64,000 nt of DNA from Legionella maioricensis (GTDB lineage Bacteria; Pseudomonadota; Gammaproteobacteria; Legionellales; Legionellaceae), in NCBI RefSeq assembly GCF_023618015.1, contig NZ_JAJKBJ010000003.1, positions 124,001 through 188,000 on the forward strand, written 5' to 3'. This document shows, one piece after another, positions 44,515 to 54,926 of this stretch. A program made the translations under genes and the position numbers. Below the pieces are notes generated by a model. That model was not told where the DNA came from. It saw only the letters and a list, made by a program, of their open reading frames with translations, and made no database searches. Positions within the stretch are counted from its first letter, which is position 1. Each line of letters begins with the position of its first letter.

Positions 44515-44823
44515 TTATTCCTCTTCGCCACAAATGCGAAGATTATTCGTTTTAGCAAAATCCAGGATGGATTGATACACCTGAGGGCTTGATTCTTTGA
44601 GTTTGGGGTCAAGTAACACGCAATGATATCCCTCACTATTCACGCTAGGTTGGAGGAGCGGAGAATAATAAATCCGGCTGTTTTTAAAGCTTGCTAAGGA
44701 ACCACTCATGCGTTCTGCCCAATCGCGCGGTCGGAATGTTTTACCTTGATCAGTTACTCCTTCAATAACGATGGTTTTACGGGGGGGCGTTTTATTCTCT
44801 GGTTTGGACATAATTCTATGCAT
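44515..44823 (-). CDS. DUF3579-family protein
   Basis: 102 residues, unknown function. The family pattern is visible: KTIVIEGVTDQGKTFRPRDWAERMSGSLASF, YYSPLLQPSVN, YHCVLLDPKL and SILDFAKTNNLRI. Small, cytoplasmic, no membrane segment. ATG at 44811 (MSKPENKTPP) is an equally good start. It is convergent with dotV. Confidence 0.8.
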   Translation of the reverse strand: MHRIMSKPENKTPPRKTIVIEGVTDQGKTFRPRDWAERMSGSLASFKNSRIYYSPLLQPSVNSEGYHCVLLDPKLKESSPQVYQSILDFAKTNNLRICGEEE

Positions 44824-44994
44824 TTAAAATACAGTATGCCAATTATAGCATCATCACGGTGCATCTGTATGGAGATTTAACGATTTTGGAGTAATATATT
44901 TACATTAAACCGTTAAAATTGGTTTTCCATAGTAGTTTTTGTTGCAATTATGTTAGCATGTCGATGAATTAGATATTGTGAGGCTTGATAGCGA

Positions 44995-45726
44995 ATGGAA
45001 AAAGAAAGTCATTCTGGGATTTATTTGTTGCCAAATTTATTAACAACTGCCAGTTTATTTGCTGCATTTTATTCTTTAGTTTCTTCGATGAAGGGGCAAT
45101 ATGAAGCCGCCATTGTAGCCATGTTTATAGGTATGATTGCTGATGGTTTGGATGGACGAATCGCTCGTCTGACCAATACTCAAACTGAATTCGGCGCTCA
45201 GTATGATAGTTTATCAGACATGGTTACTTTTGGTGTGGCTCCATCATTATTATTATATAATTTAACCCTAAGTCATTTGGGAAAATTTGGCTGGTTAGTC
45301 GCTTTTGTTTATACAGCTGCTGTTGCATTACGTCTTGCCCGCTTTAATACGCAACTTGAAACAGCTGATAAAAGATTCTTTCAGGGGCTTCCTTGTCCTC
45401 CTGCGGCTGCAGTAATGGCTTCTTTTGCCTGGCTATGTCATCAAAATGAATGGCAGAATATGTTTATTTCTGTATTAACAGCCGTTTTAGCTTTATTTGC
45501 GTCAGTCTTAATGGTTAGTAATTTGCGCTATTACAGCTTTAAGGAAATAGATTTTAAAGGCAAAGTTCCATTTTTATATGTGTTGGTCATGATCATTTTA
45601 TTTGTAGCCATAGCTGCAAACCCGGCTATAGTTCTATTTGCTGGTTTTACTCTTTATGCCTTGTCTGGGCCAATGCTCACTTTAATTTATTTGCATAAGA
45701 TGAAACGAGGACGGCTCAAGAAATAG
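44995..45726 (+). CDS. pssA: CDP-diacylglycerol-serine O-phosphatidyltransferase
   Basis: Integral-membrane enzyme for phosphatidylserine, precursor of phosphatidylethanolamine. 243 residues with six or more hydrophobic segments. The CDP-alcohol phosphatidyltransferase motif is visible as DGLDGRIARLTNTQTEFGAQYDSLSD (in pieces: DGLDGRIAR, then FGAQYDSLSDMV). It begins IYLLPNLLTTASLFAAF. The type II PS synthase family in Bacillus and Legionella has this length. Confidence 0.93.
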   Translation: MEKESHSGIYLLPNLLTTASLFAAFYSLVSSMKGQYEAAIVAMFIGMIADGLDGRIARLTNTQTEFGAQYDSLSDMVTFGVAPSLLLYNLTLSHLGKFGWLVAFVYTAAVALRLARFNTQLETADKRFFQGLPCPPAAAVMASFAWLCHQNEWQNMFISVLTAVLALFASVLMVSNLRYYSFKEIDFKGKVPFLYVLVMIILFVAIAANPAIVLFAGFTLYALSGPMLTLIYLHKMKRGRLKK

Positions 45727-45744
45727 CTCGGCAAGCCTGCCTGG

Positions 45745-46014
45745 CTATTCACCTTCACCAAAGAAGTTATTGATTAATTGTACTAAAGCTTCATTCATGG
45801 CTTCTTCATCTGGACCATCAATCTCTAGGGTGAGTTCACTTCCTTTATTGGCAGCGAGCATCATCACTCCCATAATGCTTTTTCCATTAACGGTTTGTGA
45901 GTCTTTGGTTACATCAATATGGCTTTGAAATTTTGCTGCTGTTGAGACAAATTTCGCAGAAGCGCGCGCGTGTAAACCTAATTTATTTATTATCTTAATT
46001 TGAGTCTTTATCAT
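45745..46014 (-). CDS. ptsH: HPr-like phosphocarrier protein
   Basis: 89 residues. Phosphorylatable His15 in LGLHARASAKF and Ser46 in NGKSIMGVMML are both present. It ends with an acidic tail. Next to hpf and rpoN it probably belongs to the nitrogen-type PTS (NPr). No sugar-specific PTS genes are in the window, so a regulatory role is likelier than sugar transport. ptsN and rapZ, often found here, are absent between hpf and ptsH. Confidence 0.92.
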   Translation of the reverse strand: MIKTQIKIINKLGLHARASAKFVSTAAKFQSHIDVTKDSQTVNGKSIMGVMMLAANKGSELTLEIDGPDEEAMNEALVQLINNFFGEGE

Positions 46015-46054
46015 AACCCGTACAATGTATCATGACTAAGGAGTCAGGTATAGG

Positions 46055-46067
46055 GTGAACCGTTCAC
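46055..46067. promoter_or_regulatory. Perfect inverted repeat upstream of ptsH
   Basis: GTGAAC-C-GTTCAC, about 41 bases before the ptsH ATG (minus strand). It is a candidate operator. A second, imperfect repeat TGACT/AGTCA lies closer to the gene (46033-46046, as read on either strand). Confidence 0.4.
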
Positions 46068-46230
46068 GGGTAGGTAATTTATTAAAATAACATGCTCTAA
46101 TAGTAGTCGTTGCGAATGAAGTGAAGTAATCCAGTACAGAATTCTGGTGAAAAATCGTTCTTGCTTCGCTAAGGTTTGCAAAGACGGAATTTACATACTC
46201 TGTGAATAGTTGCGGTATAGGTTATTGTGC

Positions 46231-46266
46231 TAAAGAATATTCATCGCTGCCGGAGCAACGATGAAT
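46231..46266 (-). terminator. Intrinsic terminator after hpf
   Basis: On the minus strand ATTCATCGTTGC, loop TCCG and GCAGCGATGAAT form a 12-bp stem with one G-U pair, followed by ATTCTTTA. It ends the rpoN-hpf unit before ptsH. Confidence 0.8.
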
Positions 46267-46282
46267 GCAAATAAAATAATAG

Positions 46283-46588
46283 TTACTCTCTATCATCATC
46301 TCGAAGTGCAAGAAGTTTTTCTTTATGTTTTATGAGTTGTCGATTTAACTTATCAACTAAGGAGTCAATAGCAGCGTACATATCTTCTGATTCAGAACTT
46401 GCGTGCAGTTCGCCCTTGGCAACCAGAACAGTGGCTTCAGCAATTTGCCTTATTTTTTCAACATCAAAAACTACATTAATAGCCGTGATGTGATCAAAAT
46501 GACGCTCAAGTCTATCGAATTTTTCTTCGGTAAATGCTCTGAGTGCAGGAGTAACATCGATACGATGTCCAGTGATGTTGATTTGCAT
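46283..46588 (-). CDS. hpf: Ribosome hibernation promoting factor (HPF/YfiA family)
   Basis: 101 residues. MQINITGHRIDVTPALRAFTEEKFDRLERHF and the basic C-terminal helix VDKLNRQLIKHKEKLLALRD fit the short HPF/YfiA type. It binds 30S subunits in stationary phase and promotes inactive ribosome dimers. The rpoN-hpf order is common in proteobacteria. Confidence 0.94.
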   Translation of the reverse strand: MQINITGHRIDVTPALRAFTEEKFDRLERHFDHITAINVVFDVEKIRQIAEATVLVAKGELHASSESEDMYAAIDSLVDKLNRQLIKHKEKLLALRDDDRE

Positions 46589-46616
46589 AAGACTCTCCTT
46601 TAATTGCTAATTATAA

Positions 46617-48014
46617 TTAATTACGAATAACTTTTCGTTCGTTAGATGGGGCAATTCCCAAAGCTTCACGATATTTTGCTACAGTACGTCTGGCTACTTT
46701 GATGCCTTGTTCAGCAATGAGCTCGGCAATTTTACTATCACTTAAAGGCTTTTTTCTATTTTCTGCTAAAATTAATTTTTTTATTACAGCACGGATTGCA
46801 GTTGAAGAGCATTCTCCTCCAGTATCGGTGTTAACGTGACTGGAAAAAAAATATTTAAGTTCAAATACCCCACGAGGGGTGTGCATAAATTTTTGGGTGG
46901 TAACCCGGGAAATTGTTGATTCATGCATATCCAGTGCCGAAGCTACATCATTTAGAATCAAGGGTTTCATTGCTTCTTCGCCAAACTCAAGAAATCCTTG
47001 TTGGTATTCGACGATGCATGTGGCTACTTTGAGCAGTGTTTCCTGTCGGCTTTGAATGCTTTTTAAAAACCAGCGTGCTTCTTGTAAGTTATTTTTTAAG
47101 AACAGATTATCAGTACTGTTATCTGCGCGTTGGATTAGAGCCGCATATTGATTATTAATACTTAAATGGGGAAGTACATTTTGGTTCAGGTAGACTTTCC
47201 ATTTATTATCTACTTTTTTCACCGTTACATCAGGAATAATATATTCGGTGATGTCTTGATGGATCACATTCCCTGGTTTGGGGTTGAGCCCCTGAATAAT
47301 TTGCAGGATTTCATCAACCGTTTTTTCATTGATTTGGTGATTTTTCATTAATTGTCGATAGTTATGTTGTCCCAACAAATCAATATCTTCAACAATGATT
47401 TTTTTTGCCATGGTCAAGTGATCTGTTTCTAAAGGAAGTTGTTCCAGTTGAACCAGGAGCGTTTCTGCTAAATTGGCGGAAGCGCAACCCACTGGATCAA
47501 ACAGTTGGAGTCTATGCCTTACTGCCTCTATCTCTTCTATATCGAGGGGAAAGTCCTCGCTGGTTAAGCTGGCGTGTAAATCACTTATAGGTATGGTAAG
47601 AAAGCCATCATCATTAATGGCATCGATAATGGTAGTGGCAATTACTCTATCTATGTCGCTCATAGGCGAGAGATCAAGCTGCCAGCGTAAATGATCTTGT
47701 AAATTAGTCGTGGTGCAATGTAAATTATCAAAATTGTAGTCGTTATCTTCAAAGTTATTGCGTTTGTTCTGATTATTATAGAGTTGCGACCATTGAAAAT
47801 CGGTAAATTCATCACTGTCTTGTTGGTGATTTTCCCGTTGAGGCTCTTCTTTTTCTTCAATTGGCGTCGCCTCAAGCATAGGGTTAGATTCAACTATGAG
47901 CTGGATCTCTTGTTGTAGGTCTATGGTTGATAACTGCAAGAGTCTTATTGCTTGCTGTAGCTGTGGGGTTAGCGTTAGATGTTGACCGATACTAAGCTGC
48001 AATGACGGTTTCAT
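46617..48014 (-). CDS. rpoN: RNA polymerase sigma-54 factor
   Basis: 465 residues. Region I: MKPSLQLSIGQHLTLTPQLQQAIRLLQ. An acidic region II at about 55-95. Region III includes core binding (DPVGCASANLAETLLVQLEQ), the HTH (LNDVASALDMHESTISRVT) and the RpoN box ARRTVAKYRE near the C-terminus (TRRTVAKYRE in most species). In L. pneumophila RpoN works with FleQ in flagellar control. It lies upstream of hpf. Confidence 0.97.
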   Translation of the reverse strand: MKPSLQLSIGQHLTLTPQLQQAIRLLQLSTIDLQQEIQLIVESNPMLEATPIEEKEEPQRENHQQDSDEFTDFQWSQLYNNQNKRNNFEDNDYNFDNLHCTTTNLQDHLRWQLDLSPMSDIDRVIATTIIDAINDDGFLTIPISDLHASLTSEDFPLDIEEIEAVRHRLQLFDPVGCASANLAETLLVQLEQLPLETDHLTMAKKIIVEDIDLLGQHNYRQLMKNHQINEKTVDEILQIIQGLNPKPGNVIHQDITEYIIPDVTVKKVDNKWKVYLNQNVLPHLSINNQYAALIQRADNSTDNLFLKNNLQEARWFLKSIQSRQETLLKVATCIVEYQQGFLEFGEEAMKPLILNDVASALDMHESTISRVTTQKFMHTPRGVFELKYFFSSHVNTDTGGECSSTAIRAVIKKLILAENRKKPLSDSKIAELIAEQGIKVARRTVAKYREALGIAPSNERKVIRN

Positions 48015-48195
48015 TCAAATCCTCTTTGTTTTCACTGCTATTATTTATCAGTTTAAACGATCCATAAGGATTATCCAGTCTTTACAAGGGTTAATTTAAA
48101 TTTTAAGAGGTATTAAGCGGTTATTTTTTTAACAAAATGAAGAAGTTAAAGTGTTAAGTAGAAAGGGGAGATTTATTTTAGAGCAATCTGGATAA

Positions 48196-48219
48196 ATATG
48201 CCCCAATTCTGGGGCATAT
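48196..48219 (-). terminator. Hairpin after rpmG
   Basis: ATATGCCCCA, loop ATTC and TGGGGCATAT form a perfect 10-bp stem four bases past the rpmG stop. There is no long T-tract on the minus strand, so it may protect the 3' end as well as terminate. Confidence 0.7.
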
Positions 48220-48223
48220 CCAA

Positions 48224-48388
48224 TTATTTTACTTTTTTCTCTTTAAAAAGCACGTGCTTACGTACTTTGGGATCGTACATCATAAGCTCCATCTTTTCCG
48301 GATGGTTACGTGGGTTTTTAGTAGTGGTTTTATAGTATCCAGTTCCTGCTGTGGATTCCATTTTCACTTTTACAGTAACAGCTGCCAT
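48224..48388 (-). CDS. rpmG: 50S ribosomal protein L33
   Basis: A 54-residue protein beginning [20 protein letters not shown] and ending [32 protein letters not shown] is the conserved body. It is the Cys-free type, without the CxxC pairs seen in zinc-binding paralogues. It follows rpmB by 16 bases in the usual rpmB-rpmG order. Confidence 0.95.
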   Translation of the reverse strand: MAAVTVKVKMESTAGTGYYKTTTKNPRNHPEKMELMMYDPKVRKHVLFKEKKVK

Positions 48389-48404
48389 GGCTTATCCCCT
48401 TGAA

Positions 48405-48641
48405 TTATACTTTTTCGCCGTTAGCTCTGATTTTATCCAGAACTGCTTTTATGCCTAATTTGTCTATAATACGCATACCTTTGGTAGTGAGTTTCAATGT
48501 GACAAATCGGTTTTCTTCTTCAACCCAGAACTTGTGGTTCTGAATGTTAGGCAGAAAGCGTCTTTTAGTTTTATTGTTAGCGTGCGACACTTTGTTACCA
48601 GTCATGGGCCGCTTGCCAGTTACCTGACATACTCTAGACAT
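48405..48641 (-). CDS. rpmB: 50S ribosomal protein L28
   Basis: 78 residues. [32 protein letters not shown] is the L28 N-terminus (shown in parts: [13 protein letters not shown] and [11 protein letters not shown]), with [16 protein letters not shown] at the C-terminal side. Normal length. Confidence 0.97.
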   Translation of the reverse strand: MSRVCQVTGKRPMTGNKVSHANNKTKRRFLPNIQNHKFWVEEENRFVTLKLTTKGMRIIDKLGIKAVLDKIRANGEKV

Positions 48642-49094
48642 TGTGTTACTCCAAAATAAGTTCTATATCGTGTTCGTCTTTGTAAAATTCGGGGCTTTCG
48701 TTAAACAAAATAGCCGGATGTGTAATACAAGAGCGGTTTTATAACAAAAAAACTCAAATATTGCAATATTTTTACTTTGCTTTCCTAAAGAAAGATGTTC
48801 ATTAAGGAAAAATTAGAAATACCGAGAGAGGTAATTTATCAAATAAATGACTAATGGGGAAGCGTGGATATTGTAAAAAAAATCGAAACATGCTCCATTG
48901 TTGCCATGATCGAGTCTTAATTTTTTAAGCAAAAAACTTGGGGGGTAATAAGGGGCTGCACTTTGATTGATGCCGCGTGACAGTTTTACGGCAAAAGAAC
49001 GCAAAAAAAATTCCTGTTATTCTTTGTCCAGTCTTTAGTAGAAACTTTAAGCAAAACCAGTATAATTTGCTGCTTTTAAATTTGAGTAATTACC
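48642..49094. other. Intergenic region between rpmB and trmB
   Basis: A 453-base AT-rich gap between divergent genes. A perfect TATAAT (49061-49066) about 30 bases before the trmB ATG is a likely -10 for trmB; the -35 region is weak. A 63-codon minus-strand frame has no ribosome site and no recognisable family, so I do not call it. Nothing else stands out. Confidence 0.45.
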
Positions 49095-49766
49095 ATGCAA
49101 CGTCGGATTAAAAGTTATGTTTTACGTGCCGGGCGAGTAAGTAACCGACAGCAACAGGGGCTGGATCTTTGGTTTAAAGATTATGAATTGCCTATGGGGA
49201 ATACGCCCTGGTCTTTTTCAAAAGAATTTGGTCGCTCTGCTGAAACGGTAGTTGAGATAGGTTTTGGCATGGGTACTTCTTTATTAAGTATGGCTAAAGA
49301 TAATCCTCATCTTAATTACATTGGTGTTGAAGTTCATAAAGCCGGTGTGGGGAGCCTGGTGGCTGATTTGCATGATCACCAGTTGTCTAATGTACGGATA
49401 GCTGCTCATGATGCTGTAGAAGTATTCCAAACCCAAATAGAAGATAATTCTTTAAGTGGGGTACAGATTTTTTTCCCTGATCCTTGGCATAAAAAACGCC
49501 ATCATAAAAGACGTTTAATTCAACCCGAATTTATTCAATTATTAGTTAAAAAAATCAGGCAAGGTGGTTTTATTCACTGTGCTACGGACTGGCAGGAATA
49601 TGCTGAGCACATGTTAGAAGTCTTATCTGCAGAACCGGCCGTACATAATCAGCAATTGGCAGGGGGCTATTCGCCAAGGCCAGAGTCCAGACCACTTACT
49701 AAATTTGAACAGCGAGGTGAGCGCTTAGGGCATGGAGTATGGGATCTTATTTTCATTAAAAAGTAG
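49095..49766 (+). CDS. trmB: tRNA (guanine-46-N7)-methyltransferase
   Basis: 223 residues. SAM-binding VVEIGFGMGTSLLSMA; family motifs YIGVEVHKAGVGSL, IFFPDPWHKKRHHKRRLIQPEF and HCATDWQEYAEHMLEVL; RPLTKFEQRGERLGHGVWD at the C-terminus is diagnostic. Makes m7G46 in tRNA variable loops. Confidence 0.97.
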   Translation: MQRRIKSYVLRAGRVSNRQQQGLDLWFKDYELPMGNTPWSFSKEFGRSAETVVEIGFGMGTSLLSMAKDNPHLNYIGVEVHKAGVGSLVADLHDHQLSNVRIAAHDAVEVFQTQIEDNSLSGVQIFFPDPWHKKRHHKRRLIQPEFIQLLVKKIRQGGFIHCATDWQEYAEHMLEVLSAEPAVHNQQLAGGYSPRPESRPLTKFEQRGERLGHGVWDLIFIKK

Positions 49767-49850
49767 AAAAAAGGGGCTGGTAGGACAGTATCTTTAAGAA
49801 AATTTATTCGGTAAATTAACACCGGAAGTAACCACAAAGGAAGTAACATC

Positions 49851-51326
49851 ATGGATTTTGCAAGTGAGATAAATGAAGCAATAAGCTTGGGGCTTGATGG
49901 ATTTAAACTTTTTATCCAACATAAAATTAGTGAAAATAAAGACTATCTGAAACAATTTTTTTGGTTACCTCAAGACGGCACACAAATGACTGTTTTAAAT
50001 TATTTGATTGCGGCGCATCAAGAGCAGGAGGGAGAGTTAGAGGCTGAGGAGTGTGAGAGCGATTTGACTGAGTTCATTGATTACGTACTGGAGTTATCTG
50101 AGGATAAAAATGTGGGTGAACCTTTGCATCAAGCCATTGTCGCCGGGAAACTTCAATTAGCTTTTCATTTGTTAGGCATTGAACGATGTATAGAAGAAAA
50201 CAGCAGAGCAAATGTTATTGCCTTATCCGAAGAGATGAGAAAAAAAGCCAAAGCTAATAAATATGATATGGATAGGCGTGATAGTGAGGGGCGTACTTTA
50301 ATATCATTAATTTTAAATATAAAAAACATAGCATTATTAATAAATATATTAATGAATAAACTTAATATTCACGCCACAACGTCCATGACAGATGCTCGGG
50401 TGAGGTTTCAACCAATACATCAGGCTGTAGTACTGGATTTTGCGGACGGGGTGCGTTTGTTGGCTGCTGAGGGAGCTCAATTGGCTAACCCGCTAGGGGT
50501 AATGAAAGATACCCCTTTAATCTTGGCTGCGCGTTTAGGAAAAATCAATGCCATGGAGGCTTTACTGGAGTTTCCTGGAGAAAATCTGCAACTGGAAGCA
50601 GAAAACAATAATTTATTTGAAGACAAAATGACTGGCCATACCGCCATGGAAGAGCTTTGCGAGCGCATAGCCAATAATAACGAAAAAAATGAAGCTATTC
50701 GCGGAGTCGCAATGTTATTGTGTCGGGGCGCAGAACCTCCACTCCGAGAAGAAATGCGTCAATTATTAAGCAGTAATCGGATTGCTTTATTAAAAGCAAT
50801 CGATAAGTATCTGGAAGATAAACCTGGGCTGGTTGATGCTTTTGTTAATCGTTGCCATGTTACTGACGGTCCTTTACACAATATCGTCTACGCGGATCAC
50901 TCCTGGGGAAGCTCTATTCGTCATCTATTTGGTACGCCTAGCGAGGCGGCATTTATCGTTGAGAACCTGGTCATTAGAAAATATAATGATTCACAGGTTG
51001 AGCAGGCCAATGGCACTCCGCTGTCATTTGCCACAGCCGAGAGTCTAGCACGAGAGAGAAATCATCTTAAATTATATGCTGAGTTTGTCAGACGTTATAC
51101 CCAGGCCTATGATAGTCAAATATTTACCAACCGCTGGAGTACGATGAGGTGGATGATCGCTGAAGGTCGTTGTGATTGGGCAACGGTTGTAAACTATGCA
51201 CGAAACCATCCAACAAGTCGAACACGAATTATCTGGGGCGAAATGTTCCATCCCATGCCTAAACTCCATGAAGACATTGAGGAGACATCTGAAAACTCTT
51301 CAGAACATACAGTCCGAATGGCTTAG
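49851..51326 (+). CDS. Ankyrin-repeat protein, candidate Dot/Icm effector (LegA12/AnkC-like position)
   Basis: 491 residues, no signal peptide. Ankyrin-like units are seen at about residues 88-105 (EPLHQAIVAGKLQLAFHLLG), 185-205 (FQPIHQAVVLDFADGVRLLA) and 220-245 (DTPLILAARLGKINAMEALL), with weaker ones between. The C-terminal 140 residues do not look like ankyrin. The tail is Glu/Ser/Thr-rich (DIEETSENSSEHTVRMA), as in many Dot/Icm substrates. In L. pneumophila an ankyrin gene (ankC/legA12) also lies downstream of trmB. Biochemical function unknown. Ribosome site AAAGGAAG precedes the ATG. Confidence 0.85.
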   Translation: MDFASEINEAISLGLDGFKLFIQHKISENKDYLKQFFWLPQDGTQMTVLNYLIAAHQEQEGELEAEECESDLTEFIDYVLELSEDKNVGEPLHQAIVAGKLQLAFHLLGIERCIEENSRANVIALSEEMRKKAKANKYDMDRRDSEGRTLISLILNIKNIALLINILMNKLNIHATTSMTDARVRFQPIHQAVVLDFADGVRLLAAEGAQLANPLGVMKDTPLILAARLGKINAMEALLEFPGENLQLEAENNNLFEDKMTGHTAMEELCERIANNNEKNEAIRGVAMLLCRGAEPPLREEMRQLLSSNRIALLKAIDKYLEDKPGLVDAFVNRCHVTDGPLHNIVYADHSWGSSIRHLFGTPSEAAFIVENLVIRKYNDSQVEQANGTPLSFATAESLARERNHLKLYAEFVRRYTQAYDSQIFTNRWSTMRWMIAEGRCDWATVVNYARNHPTSRTRIIWGEMFHPMPKLHEDIEETSENSSEHTVRMA

Positions 51327-51334
51327 TGACGTGA

Positions 51335-51371
51335 ACCCCTTGCTATATTAGAATACAAGGGGTGTTTTCTT
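51335..51371 (+). terminator. Intrinsic terminator after the ankyrin gene
   Basis: ACCCCTTG, a 13-base loop and CAAGGGGT form an 8-bp stem followed by GTTTTCTT, nine bases past the stop. Confidence 0.85.
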
Positions 51372-51435
51372 AATCTAATTTATTCTCAGAGTGAATACTC
51401 AAAACAGTATCTACTTGCTTAAACTTAATATACCC

Positions 51436-51447
51436 CCTAGAATTCTA
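51436..51447. promoter_or_regulatory. Palindromes upstream of hflK
   Basis: CTAGAATTCTAG is a perfect 12-base palindrome about 30 bases before the hflK ATG, with TTTCTTAGAAA, a second inverted repeat, right after it (about 51450-51460). Possible operator or start-region structure; function unknown. Confidence 0.4.
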
Positions 51448-51476
51448 GCTTTCTTAGAAATTGCCAGGAGTAGTAG

Positions 51477-52619
51477 ATGGGGTGGAATGAGCCGGAAAAA
51501 GGCAAAGATCCTTGGAAGGGTAAAAATCAACCTCCAGATTTAGACGAAGCCTTTAAGCGTATCCATGAAAAATTAAAGAAGGTTTTTGGCGGCGCTTCGG
51601 GGCAAGCGAGTAATAAATCACCCAGCAGTTCAAATGGTGGTTTGTTAGCTGGGGTGGTGATTTTAATCGCATTTGTTCTTTGGGTTCTTTCAGGTATATT
51701 TATAGTTGATCCTGCGGAGCAAGCTGTGGTGTTGCGTTTTGGTAAATATGTAGAAACTGTTGGACCAGGACCTCATTGGATACCAAGAGTTATTTCCTCA
51801 AAAATAGTAATGAATGTGGATAGAGTTTTAGATTATTCTTATTCTGCTCAGATGCTTACAAGTGATGAGAATTTAGTGGCTGTTTCATTAGCGGTACAAT
51901 ACCGTATTAATGATTTACAACAATATTTGTTTAACGTGGCTAATCCTGAAGAGAGTCTTCAGCAGGCAACTTCTAGCGCATTAAGACAGGTTGTTGGTAC
52001 CACCACTTTAGATCAGATCATCACTGAAGGACGTGAAGTCTGGGGTAACAGGGTGCAAGATTCTCTAATCAAAACATTAGGCATGTATAAAACGGGTATT
52101 TTAATTGTCAATGTGTCTCCTCAACCAGCACGTGCCCCTGAAAGTGTGCAGGATGCTTTTGATGATGCAATTAAAGCACAGGAAGACGAGAAGCGTTTTA
52201 AAGAACAAGCTTATGCCTATGCTGCCAAGGTGGTTCCTATTGCCGAAGGAAATGCAAGTCGTATAGAACAAGAGGCTAAGGCGTTTTCCCAACAAGTAGT
52301 TTTACGCGCACAGGGCGAAGTTGCTGAATTTTTGGCATTACTTCCTCAGTATATTGCCGCGCCCCAAGTTACTGCCAAACGCATGTATTTAGATACTATG
52401 GAAAAAGTATTAAATAATAGCAGTAAAATCATTGTTGATGGTAAAGCAGGTAATTTGCTGTACTTGCCATTAGATAAATTATCCATGAGTCAGTATGGTT
52501 CTCAACCTGACAGTTCCAAGGTGAAAAAAGGCGGTGCTGCTGATAGTAGCGACGAAGATAATGAGATGTTAATTGGGCGTAATCTCACCAGACCTACTTA
52601 TCGCCAAGGGAGGGATTAA
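51477..52619 (+). CDS. hflK: HflK, FtsH-protease regulator (SPFH family)
   Basis: 380 residues. A Gly/Pro-rich cytoplasmic N-terminus (MGWNEPEKGKDPWKG) precedes one membrane helix (LLAGVVILIAFVLWVLSGIF, about 57-77) and an SPFH domain (DPAEQAVVLRFGKYVETVGPG, AVSLAVQYRINDLQQYLFNV). The HflKC complex surrounds FtsH in the inner membrane. Good ribosome site AGGAG. The hflK-hflC-purA order is classic for gammaproteobacteria. Confidence 0.97.
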   Translation: MGWNEPEKGKDPWKGKNQPPDLDEAFKRIHEKLKKVFGGASGQASNKSPSSSNGGLLAGVVILIAFVLWVLSGIFIVDPAEQAVVLRFGKYVETVGPGPHWIPRVISSKIVMNVDRVLDYSYSAQMLTSDENLVAVSLAVQYRINDLQQYLFNVANPEESLQQATSSALRQVVGTTTLDQIITEGREVWGNRVQDSLIKTLGMYKTGILIVNVSPQPARAPESVQDAFDDAIKAQEDEKRFKEQAYAYAAKVVPIAEGNASRIEQEAKAFSQQVVLRAQGEVAEFLALLPQYIAAPQVTAKRMYLDTMEKVLNNSSKIIVDGKAGNLLYLPLDKLSMSQYGSQPDSSKVKKGGAADSSDEDNEMLIGRNLTRPTYRQGRD

Positions 52620-52621
52620 GA

Positions 52622-53536
52622 ATGAATGCGACTAAAACAACTTTGGGCATTGTCACATTTTTTATATTATTGCTGTTTTTTACGAGTGTCTTTACGGTGA
52701 CGCAAGGACAGCAAGGCATTATTTTGCGTTTAGGTCGATTGGTCACTGATAGTCAAACCGATCAAGTGAAAGTATTAGAGCCCGGATTGCACTTAAAAAC
52801 TCCTTTTATTGAAAATGTACGTATTTTCGATACACGTATTCAAACGATGGATATCAAATCAACTCGTATTGTTACTAAAGAGAAAAAGGATGTCATGGTT
52901 GATTATTACGTTAAATGGCAGATTACTAATTTAGCGCAATACTTTAAGTCTACCGGTGGCAATGAATTTAAGGCTGAGACATTGCTAGAGCAGCAGTTAA
53001 ATACTTTGTTGCGGGCGCAGTTTGGTAAGAGGACTATTTCTGAAGTGGTTTCCGGAGGTCGGGATGACGTAATGGAGCTATTACGTAAAGCAGCGGAAAA
53101 GCAAGCCAGTGAACTAGGTATTACTGTTGTTGATGTCCGTATCAAGGGCATAGAGTTGCCTGCCAATACGAGTAATGCAATTTATCAGCGGATGAGGGCT
53201 GATATGCAAAAGATTGCCAACAGACATAGAGCGGATGGTCACGCAGCTGCAGAGCAAATTCAGGCTAAGGCAGATGCTGATGTTATGGTTTTATTGGCTA
53301 AAACTAAAAGTCAGGCGCAACGTGTTCGAGCAATTGGACAAGCTGAAGCCGCTGCTATTTATGCTAAAGCTTATAGTCAAAATAAAGATTTTTTTGCTTT
53401 ATACCGTAGCTTGCTTGCGTATGAAAACAGCTTCCGTAGTAGAAAAGATATTTTAGTTTTAGACCAAAGTAGTTCTTTTTTTGATTATTTCAGGCAAGCA
53501 ACACCAAAAAATGATGGTGTAGCTGCTAAAAATTAA
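52622..53536 (+). CDS. hflC: HflC, FtsH-protease regulator (SPFH family)
   Basis: 304 residues. N-terminal helix LGIVTFFILLLFFTSVFTVT, then the SPFH domain (QGQQGIILRLGRL, DVMVDYYVKWQITNLAQYF) and a long helical part (RHRADGHAAAEQIQAKADAD). Partner of HflK; its start lies one base after the hflK stop codon. Confidence 0.97.
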   Translation: MNATKTTLGIVTFFILLLFFTSVFTVTQGQQGIILRLGRLVTDSQTDQVKVLEPGLHLKTPFIENVRIFDTRIQTMDIKSTRIVTKEKKDVMVDYYVKWQITNLAQYFKSTGGNEFKAETLLEQQLNTLLRAQFGKRTISEVVSGGRDDVMELLRKAAEKQASELGITVVDVRIKGIELPANTSNAIYQRMRADMQKIANRHRADGHAAAEQIQAKADADVMVLLAKTKSQAQRVRAIGQAEAAAIYAKAYSQNKDFFALYRSLLAYENSFRSRKDILVLDQSSSFFDYFRQATPKNDGVAAKN

Positions 53537-53599
53537 TTATAATGTTCGATTTTGCTGAAATTGGGTTCAACTTCAGTCAGCACTGTAAACTAAGAGTAG

Positions 53600-54901
<1,302 letters not shown>

Positions 54902-54926
54902 GGATGCTTTTAAAAATCAATAACGG

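Noticed and set aside
48813..49004. 63-codon minus-strand frame between rpmB and trmB
   Set aside because: No ribosome site, low-complexity AT-rich ends and no family similarity.
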